DNA of 64,000 nucleotides, taken from contig DXZT01000058.1 of assembly GCA_019419545.1 (NCBI GenBank), positions 52,020-116,019 of the forward strand, read 5' to 3'. The position numbers and the translations under genes were made by a program. How positions within the stretch are numbered: position 1 is the first letter of the stretch; each line of letters opens with the position of its first letter. The notes beneath the pieces are model-generated. The model ran no database searches. It saw only the letters and a list, made by a program, of their open reading frames with translations, and was not told the origin of the DNA. This DNA is from Collinsella sp. (GTDB lineage Bacteria > Actinomycetota > Coriobacteriia > Coriobacteriales > Coriobacteriaceae). Positions 58,583 through 64,000 of the stretch are shown piece after piece.

Positions 58583-60298
58583 CTATTGTGCCGAGCCCGC
58601 AACGGGCTCAAAATGCTTGTCCTTCACGGCTGCCGCCAAGCGATCGGCAAGGTTGCGCACGCGCGGATCCAAGCGCGCGGCACCCGGGTTGACAAAGAAG
58701 CGGGCCGTGCAGTCCATGATGCGGCCGGTGATGACCAGGTCGTTATCGCGCAGCGTGGCGCCCGTGGCGGTAATATCCACGATGCGATCGGTCATGCCGA
58801 CGATGGGGCCCAGCTCGATGTTGCCGTGCAGCGAGACGATATCGGCGTTCACGCCGCGCTCGGCATACCAGGCACTCGCGATGCGCGGATACTTGGTGGC
58901 CACGCGAAGCGACCCACGGCGGGCATAGTTGCGCTCGGCCTGGCCGGCGTGCCATGCGGGCTCCGCCTCGATAAACGTGCACAGGCCGTAGCCCAGGTCG
59001 ACCAGCTGCAGCAAGTTAAGGTCTGCCTCGATAAGCGAGTCCCAACCGCATATGCCGCAGTCGGCACCGCCACAGCCCACAAAAGCGGGCGCGTCGCTGG
59101 GACGCACGATGACAAACTCGATATCACCGACCGCACCCTCACCGGCACGCGTGTCGCGACCGCGCACGATCAGGTGACGTCCGGGGTCGCGTAACTCAGA
59201 GACGTCCAAGCCCGCTGCCTCGAGCACGTCGAGTGTGTCGGCCTTAAGCGAGCCCTTGGGCACGGCAATGCGCAGCGGACCCTCGGCGCCACGGCCCACG
59301 GCGTGATCGCCGTCGGAAGCGGCGTCCTCGGCCGAGGTGCGCGCGGCCTCCAGACGCTCGAGCGAAAAGGCGAAGCCCGCCGCCGGCACCTCGATGCCGT
59401 CGCCAAATGCACCGGTAAAGATGGAGTCGTAGCGTCCGCCCGAACCGACCGGGTCGGGCAGGCCGCCGGCATAGGCCTTAAAGACCAGGCCCGTGTAGTA
59501 ATCGAAAGAGTTCATGATGGAGAAGTCGAAGGACAGCACCTGGGCGTCCTCGGGAGCCAGGCCCTCGACCAGGGCACGCAGCTCGCGCGTGAGCGGCGCG
59601 ACGATACCGGCAGCCTCCAGCAGCACGTCGACGCGGTCGAGCACCTCGGTGCCACCGTGCAGGCGCGGCAGCTCGCTGATGGCAGCCTTGGCGGCCTCGC
59701 GCTCGGCACTTGCCGCCACACGGGCATCAAGGCCCACAAAGTCGTTGGCGTGCACACAACGCAATGCCTCGGCAGCCAGTTCGCGATCCTCACAGGCCGC
59801 GAGCAGCTCCTTAAACGGACGCACGCTGCCCGCGATAACGCGCGCATCGGGAAGCGCCAACTTGCGCACGGCCTCGGCCACCAGCGAGACGATCTCGACA
59901 TCGCCCGCGGTATCGCCCGCACCGATAAGCTCAAAGCCCAGCTGCGTAAACTGACGCGAGCCACCGGCATTGCGTTGGCACTCGCGGACCACCGGCGCCT
60001 CGTAACGCAGGCGCAGCGGCAGATCGGCCGCGCGCATGCGGGTCGAAACCAAACGCACGATCGGCAGCGTGTTGTCGGGACGGACCACCAGCAGGCGGCC
60101 GTCGTCGTCAAAGAGCTTAAACGGCGTGTCCGCAATGCGACCGCCTTCCTCGAGTGAACCCTTGTCCTCGAGCAGCGGCGTCTCGACCGGAAGGTAATGA
60201 TGCTCCCTGAGGCAGCCCTTCACCGTATATGCGATCTCCTCGCGCGCCTGAGCCTCCTCGGGCAATATGTCCCGGAATCCCCACGGTGTGGCCGTCAT
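58583..60298 (-). CDS. hisZG: HisZ-HisG fusion (ATP phosphoribosyltransferase with regulatory subunit)
   Basis: A 571-aa two-domain protein. Residues 1-330 are HisZ, a HisRS-like regulatory domain ('WGFRDILPEEAQAREEI', 'VVRPDNTLPIVRLVSTRM', 'FSIMNSFDYYTGLVF'). After a linker near 330-345, residues to about 571 are short-form HisG ('LRIAVPKGSLKADTLDVLEA', 'GADCGICGWDSLIEADL', 'VATKYPRIASAWYAE', 'DIVSLHGNIELGPIVG', 'VDITATGATLRDND'). Short HisG normally needs a separate HisZ for activity; here both are on one chain. It heads the operon. Confidence 0.93.
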   Translation of the reverse strand: MTATPWGFRDILPEEAQAREEIAYTVKGCLREHHYLPVETPLLEDKGSLEEGGRIADTPFKLFDDDGRLLVVRPDNTLPIVRLVSTRMRAADLPLRLRYEAPVVRECQRNAGGSRQFTQLGFELIGAGDTAGDVEIVSLVAEAVRKLALPDARVIAGSVRPFKELLAACEDRELAAEALRCVHANDFVGLDARVAASAEREAAKAAISELPRLHGGTEVLDRVDVLLEAAGIVAPLTRELRALVEGLAPEDAQVLSFDFSIMNSFDYYTGLVFKAYAGGLPDPVGSGGRYDSIFTGAFGDGIEVPAAGFAFSLERLEAARTSAEDAASDGDHAVGRGAEGPLRIAVPKGSLKADTLDVLEAAGLDVSELRDPGRHLIVRGRDTRAGEGAVGDIEFVIVRPSDAPAFVGCGGADCGICGWDSLIEADLNLLQLVDLGYGLCTFIEAEPAWHAGQAERNYARRGSLRVATKYPRIASAWYAERGVNADIVSLHGNIELGPIVGMTDRIVDITATGATLRDNDLVITGRIMDCTARFFVNPGAARLDPRVRNLADRLAAAVKDKHFEPVAGSAQ

Positions 60299-60334
60299 CT
60301 GGTGAGCCTCCTCATGCTGTATTTCGTATAGAAC

Positions 60335-60364
60335 AGAAGACCGGCATAGCTCCGCCGGTCTTCT
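60335..60364 (-). promoter_or_regulatory. Leader hairpin before hisZG
   Basis: Perfect stem AGAAGACCGGC/GCCGGTCTTCT with loop of 8 nt, ending 37 nt before hisZG. The T-run after it is weak (TTCTGTTCTAT). A TATGCT at about 60375 on the minus strand could be the -10, placing the hairpin in the leader; otherwise it ends the epimerase transcript. Confidence 0.4.
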
Positions 60365-60467
60365 GGGTACTTTAGCATACTAGAGTGCTTGCGGGGGAAA
60401 TCCGTCGCAGCCGCTCACACCGTATTCATTTGGAAACATGGGGCAGATTGCCGCAGCCCAACCCCAC

Positions 60468-61304
60468 CTAGGCGCCAATCGCACGACGATACTCTGCCAT
60501 TACCTGCGCATCGGCAGCTGCGGGGTCGGCAAAATAGCGCCCGTCATAGGTCTCGGCCGAAACAACTCCGCGATAGCCGCGCGCCACCAGCCTATCCAGG
60601 TCAGCGCGCATATCGCGGTCGCCGTCACCCCAGGCAAGATGCGTCGTGCCATCTGCCGCAACATCGACAAAATGCACGTGGGCGACATCATCGCCAAGCA
60701 GATCGAAGTAATCGTCGATGGTATCCCCCGCCACCGCCATGGCGCCCATATCCAGACACGCCTTAAGTGCCGGATGATCAACTGCCTCGATCATGCGCTT
60801 CGTATCGGCCGCCGAGTTCACGATCATCGACTCAACCGGCTGCAGGGCCTCGAGCACCAGTCGCACGCCGCGTTCTCCCGCATGCTCGGCAATCGCACGC
60901 AGCATCGAGGCGCTGCGACCCCACGCATCCTCGATCGGCTCGTTCAAAAATGCCCAGCCGCTCGAGACCATGACCTGCTCGGCTCCAAGTTCCGCCGCGA
61001 TATCCACAACGTTCTTAAAGTACGCGAGCGTGCGGGCGCGCGCCTCATTCCCGCGCGCCGCGATATTCCACGGCTTGGGGTTGTTCTGTTCGGGACAAAG
61101 CCCCACAATCCGAACCCCATACCGCTGTGACAGCTCCCGCACCTGCTCGAGCGAATCGTATCCATGGCAATCGACATACAGATGCATCGCCCCGGTCCAA
61201 AGCTCGCAACACGTGTAGCCCGAGGCCGCTGCCGAGGAAAAGAATTCCTCAAGGTCAAAATAACGATGGCTGATATTCATGACGGCAAGCTGTGGATACT
61301 CCAT
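60468..61304 (-). CDS. Sugar phosphate isomerase/epimerase, FrlC-like
   Basis: A 278-aa TIM-barrel enzyme of the AP endonuclease 2 superfamily, with similarity in outline to fructoselysine 3-epimerase FrlC. 'GYTCCELWTGAMHLY', 'VGLCPEQNNPKPWN', 'LVLEALQPVESMIVNS', 'ACLDMGAMAV' and 'AHVHFVDVAADGTTH' hold the expected Glu/Asp/His metal ligands. It follows the mannose-family PTS, so it probably acts on the imported sugar. ATG 61304 has AAAGG upstream. Confidence 0.8.
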   Translation of the reverse strand: MEYPQLAVMNISHRYFDLEEFFSSAAASGYTCCELWTGAMHLYVDCHGYDSLEQVRELSQRYGVRIVGLCPEQNNPKPWNIAARGNEARARTLAYFKNVVDIAAELGAEQVMVSSGWAFLNEPIEDAWGRSASMLRAIAEHAGERGVRLVLEALQPVESMIVNSAADTKRMIEAVDHPALKACLDMGAMAVAGDTIDDYFDLLGDDVAHVHFVDVAADGTTHLAWGDGDRDMRADLDRLVARGYRGVVSAETYDGRYFADPAAADAQVMAEYRRAIGA

Positions 61305-61387
61305 CTTGTCCACCTTTCGGCAAAAGGGCGCCGCAGCACAGTGTGCGCGACGCCCCCTCTTACATTGTTTTAATTATGACGGATGCC

Positions 61388-62224
61388 CTACTGAACACCA
61401 AGCACTCCAAAGAACGCGCCGGCGATACTCACGAGTAGGATCACGAGCATGATGAGCAGCGGATTCATCTTCTTCTTGAGCATGAGATAGACGATTCCAA
61501 ACAGCCCCATCGTGACAAAGCCCGGGAAGATTCCGTTGAGCAGCTCGGCGAGCGTCTGAGCGCCATCGCCCGCGCCGACCATGAGCGGAATGTCCACGGT
61601 GACCATCTCCATGGTCATAGCACCGATCACCATGGCGCCCATGATAGAGGCCATCTTGACGATCGTGTCCATAATGCCCGATTCCTGGACCTTGCTGATC
61701 ATGTCCGAGCCAAAGCGATATCCCACAAACGTCAGCAGGTAACGGATAATGTAGTGAGGGACGTTGAACACGAGCAGGAACAAAATCGGGCCAAGAATAG
61801 AGCCCTGCAGCGCCAGCGACGTGCCGACACCCGTTGCCAAAATTCGCAGCGTGCCCCAGTAGAAGGCATCGCCCACGCCGGACAGCGGTCCCATCAAAGC
61901 AAGCTTGACATTAGAGATCGCGCTCGTGTCAAAGCTATCGTCAGTAGCGTTGACCTCTTCCATTGCGGCAGCAATGGACATGGGGAGCGTCGAGATGTAC
62001 GGTGTGACGTTATAGAGCTCCATATGGCGCTTGAGGGCGGCCTTAAAGTCCGCATCCTGCGGATACAGCTTGCGAAGAATCGGCATAAGGGCCCACATAA
62101 AGCCGATATGGCCCATACGCTCGTAGTTCCAGGAATGCTCATAGGGAATCGAGCGCCAGAACAGCTTCTTAAGGTCTGCGCGGGAAATCAGCCCGTCATA
62201 AGAAGACTCAAACTTAAAACTCAT
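61388..62224 (-). CDS. PTS mannose-family transporter subunit IID
   Basis: Membrane subunit of the mannose-type PTS, 278 aa. 'FWRSIPYEHSWNYERMG', 'YNVTPYISTLPMSIAAAMEE', 'LMGPLSGVGDAFYWGTLRIL' are family signatures; hydrophobic helices lie at the C terminus. Its start overlaps the IIC stop by 11 nt. Confidence 0.92.
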   Translation of the reverse strand: MSFKFESSYDGLISRADLKKLFWRSIPYEHSWNYERMGHIGFMWALMPILRKLYPQDADFKAALKRHMELYNVTPYISTLPMSIAAAMEEVNATDDSFDTSAISNVKLALMGPLSGVGDAFYWGTLRILATGVGTSLALQGSILGPILFLLVFNVPHYIIRYLLTFVGYRFGSDMISKVQESGIMDTIVKMASIMGAMVIGAMTMEMVTVDIPLMVGAGDGAQTLAELLNGIFPGFVTMGLFGIVYLMLKKKMNPLLIMLVILLVSIAGAFFGVLGVQ

Positions 62225-63005
62225 CGAACCCACTCCCAATCGCAGGATCCTCGGTTGCCACTGCGGGCTGCTCCGCCTTTTTCTTCTCGCCCAAAACCGT
62301 CATCGCGACGACGATGATCGCGGCAAAGATCGCCACGCCCGTCGTGCTAATGCCAAAGTAGGCGACGAGGAAGAAGCCAGCGAAGAAGAACGGAGCCACC
62401 GTTTTGTTCATAATCATCTGCGCCAGCATCGCAAAGCCGAGTGCGGGCAAGAAGGCGGCGGCGACATCCATGCCGGTCTGAACGAAATCGGGGATGATGT
62501 TGAGCAGACTGGCGACGGCATCGGCGCCAAAGAAGAATGCCAGGGGAATAATCAGCAGGCCGCACCAGCTCTGCGCATAACCCGCGATAAGCATGTTGCG
62601 CGTGATGGCCTTGGTGTCTCCGTCCTCGACGTTTTTGTCGATACGGTGCACCAGCAGCAGCATCACCGGCTGGCCCAGGGCGGTATCGAGCGCCAGGACG
62701 ATCGTTGCGATGGGAATGCCCAGGGTCAGGGCCGCCGAAGCGTCCGCACCGGCCTGCATGGCAAGCGATACGCCCAGGATAGTGCCGGAAATCGTATCGG
62801 GCGGGTTATACGCACCGACCGAGATGGCGCCGACCATGGCAAGCTCCATCGTGGCGCCCATGATGGTGCCGGTCACCACATCGCCCATGACAAGGCCGAC
62901 CAACGGTCCGAGCACAATGGGGCGCTGAAGGTAACTCGTACCGGTCAGCCACTCGGAATAACCCAAAAGGGCGATCAGGAAAATCAGGATTGTCTTGATA
63001 ACCAT
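62214..63005 (-). CDS. PTS mannose-family transporter subunit IIC
   Basis: Hydrophobic subunit of 263 aa with multiple membrane helices. 'LGPLVGLVMGDVVTGTIMGA' and 'VGAYNPPDTISGTILG' are typical (family: 'G.D...P'). Forms the sugar channel with IID. Confidence 0.92.
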   Translation of the reverse strand: MVIKTILIFLIALLGYSEWLTGTSYLQRPIVLGPLVGLVMGDVVTGTIMGATMELAMVGAISVGAYNPPDTISGTILGVSLAMQAGADASAALTLGIPIATIVLALDTALGQPVMLLLVHRIDKNVEDGDTKAITRNMLIAGYAQSWCGLLIIPLAFFFGADAVASLLNIIPDFVQTGMDVAAAFLPALGFAMLAQMIMNKTVAPFFFAGFFLVAYFGISTTGVAIFAAIIVVAMTVLGEKKKAEQPAVATEDPAIGSGFDEF

Positions 63006-63013
63006 GACGGCCC

Positions 63014-63484
63014 CTAACCGATGACCTTCGCGGCGTCAGTCTTCGCATCTGCCGGAATCATCTGAATGAACAGCTCGTAGCCCTCGCCGAGCAGCTCTTT
63101 GACGTATGCCTCGTTTTCGGGCGTGAGAAATACGCTGGTCGAGACCTGGCGGGCATCCTCGTTAAAGGCAACATTGCCGAGGTTGATCTTCTTGACGCCC
63201 ATCGCCTTGGCGACGGCACCGGCCTGCTGGATCGTCTCGCAAACCACGAAGAGCTTGTACTTGTCGGTCACACCGCTCTGAAGCGCCTTGACGGCATCCT
63301 CGGTGTTTTTGACGACGACCTTGCATCCCTCAGGCTTTGCAAGGGAAAGGGCCTGCAGGCGAAGCTTGTCATTGAGGACCGTGTCGCTCACCAACAGGAT
63401 GCAGTCGGCACCCAGAGCCGAGGTCCAGCTAACGGCAACCTGGCCGTGAAGCAGTCGATAGTCCACGCGAATCATCTGAATCAT
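63014..63484 (-). CDS. PTS mannose-family transporter subunit IIB
   Basis: A 156-aa IIB domain. 'IRVDYRLLHGQVAVSWTSAL' carries the phospho-histidine (R-L-x-H-G-Q-V motif). It passes phosphate from IIA to the sugar. Nine bp before IIC. Confidence 0.93.
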   Translation of the reverse strand: MIQMIRVDYRLLHGQVAVSWTSALGADCILLVSDTVLNDKLRLQALSLAKPEGCKVVVKNTEDAVKALQSGVTDKYKLFVVCETIQQAGAVAKAMGVKKINLGNVAFNEDARQVSTSVFLTPENEAYVKELLGEGYELFIQMIPADAKTDAAKVIG

Positions 63485-63500
63485 GATGTGCTCCTAACGA

Positions 63501-63917
63501 TTAAAACTCATCGAGTTCGGCCTGCCCCAGCAGGTCGTTGACGTACTTGACCTTAGTGTCGTCCGCCTCGACGATCTGGCGAATGGCCTCATCGATCGGG
63601 GTGGATTCGGGCACGAACAGCAGCTGAATAAGGAGTGGCAGGTTCATATTGGTCACCAGGTGCGTGTTGGGGCGCGTCTGGACGATCTTGGTGAACTCGT
63701 TGTTGACGCTGCCGCCAAAGAGGTCGGTGCAAACGACGACCTCATCGTCCGCGACAAAGCCGTCCAGAATCGCTGCGGCGTCCTTGACCAGGTCCTCGTT
63801 TCCGTCGACATACATAGACAGCGCATGGACGTTTTCGCGCTCGCCGGAGAGCAGGCCGATGCTCTCGACGATTCCAGACGCGAAATGAGCATGGGACGCC
63901 ACGATAAACTGCCTCAT
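63501..63917 (-). CDS. PTS mannose-family transporter subunit IIA
   Basis: A 138-aa IIA domain. Phospho-histidine in 'IVASHAHFASGIVESI' (residues 4-19), and 'VVCTDLFGGSVNNEF' and 'NMNLPLLIQLLF' are family signatures. ATG 63917 has AAGGGG 6 nt upstream. First gene of the PTS operon: IIA-IIB-IIC-IID-epimerase. Confidence 0.92.
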   Translation of the reverse strand: MRQFIVASHAHFASGIVESIGLLSGERENVHALSMYVDGNEDLVKDAAAILDGFVADDEVVVCTDLFGGSVNNEFTKIVQTRPNTHLVTNMNLPLLIQLLFVPESTPIDEAIRQIVEADDTKVKYVNDLLGQAELDEF

Positions 63918-63949
63918 TCGATTCCCCTTTCTTGCGAATTTCGGCATCA

Positions 63950-63974
63950 AAACCACCCCTAAAAGGGGTGGTTT
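63950..63974. terminator. Hairpin upstream of the PTS operon, probable terminator
   Basis: Perfect stem AAACCACCCC/GGGGTGGTTT with loop TAAAA and flanking A/T bases. It would end whatever lies beyond the window edge on the minus strand or be part of the PTS leader. Confidence 0.5.
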
Positions 63975-64000
63975 GCTCTTAGGGTATAACCCTTGGATTT

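Overview
The window is about 64 kb of GC-rich chromosome (roughly 60% G+C) with the gene content and style of a coriobacterium, most likely Collinsella: short intergenic spaces, an archaeal-style topoisomerase I with a Lys/Ala-rich tail, a HisZ-HisG fusion, RicT with a long basic tail, and intergenic palindromes of several families. This assignment rests on recognition of protein families, not on a database search. Most of the window is ordinary housekeeping chromosome; the unusual material is between the genes and in one AT-rich accessory patch at about 36.9-40.5 kb.

Layout. 0.2-8.8 kb: a solute-binding lipoprotein, an uncharacterised protein with a possible nuclease-like domain, comF, and a tmk-holB-ricT operon, then a zinc-ribbon membrane protein. 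8.9-15.9 kb, all on the minus strand: topA, hypB, hypA, tatC, tatA/B, a STAS protein and a type Ic aspartate aminotransferase. 16.0-22.4 kb: a small unknown protein, nhaA, Mn-dependent pyrophosphatase, ROK glucokinase, a GntR/HutC regulator and manA. 22.7-32.9 kb: pcrA, uppP, a universal stress protein, a BceRS-like two-component system, an unknown protein, purH and a GNAT enzyme. 33.4-40 kb: a DUF2207 membrane protein, GluQ, a TacAT toxin-antitoxin pair under a perfect palindrome, a phosphoesterase, and an AT-rich patch with a small conserved protein, a broken downstream cistron and a possible PD-(D/E)XK protein. 40.6-50.6 kb: an OmpR/HK pair, a lone PTS IIB, tRNA-Leu(TAA), ppx/gppA, divIC, eno, mazG, yfcE and an orphan LarC C-terminal half. 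51-60.3 kb: a histidine operon transcribed hisZG-hisD-hisC-hisB-hisH-hisA-hisF-hisI-(small ORF)-hisE, with a PHP histidinol phosphatase convergent to its end, so that every step from PRPP/ATP to histidine is encoded here. 60.5-63.9 kb: a mannose-family PTS (IIA-IIB-IIC-IID) with a sugar epimerase/isomerase.

The most notable structures are intergenic. (1) Three copies of a 215-229 bp element with inverted ends (1766-1980, 16347-16574, 33083-33311); both ends read ATGAGTACTG inward and the left end opens a short hydrophobic reading frame. (2) A set of hairpins with different stems but the same 13-nt loop plan, R-GGGAC followed by seven bases, at 8793, 20382, 32948, 35496, 51894 and 55221, with relatives at 7656 and 45154. 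(3) Long nested inverted repeats at 22552, 27486 and 52863, possibly related. (4) A pair of identical 12-bp inverted repeats with 20-bp spacers (37719 and 38949), one of which forms the promoter region of a small gene followed by a broken cistron, suggesting a decayed toxin-antitoxin-like system. (5) A partial duplication of the tRNA-Leu 3' end with its terminator.
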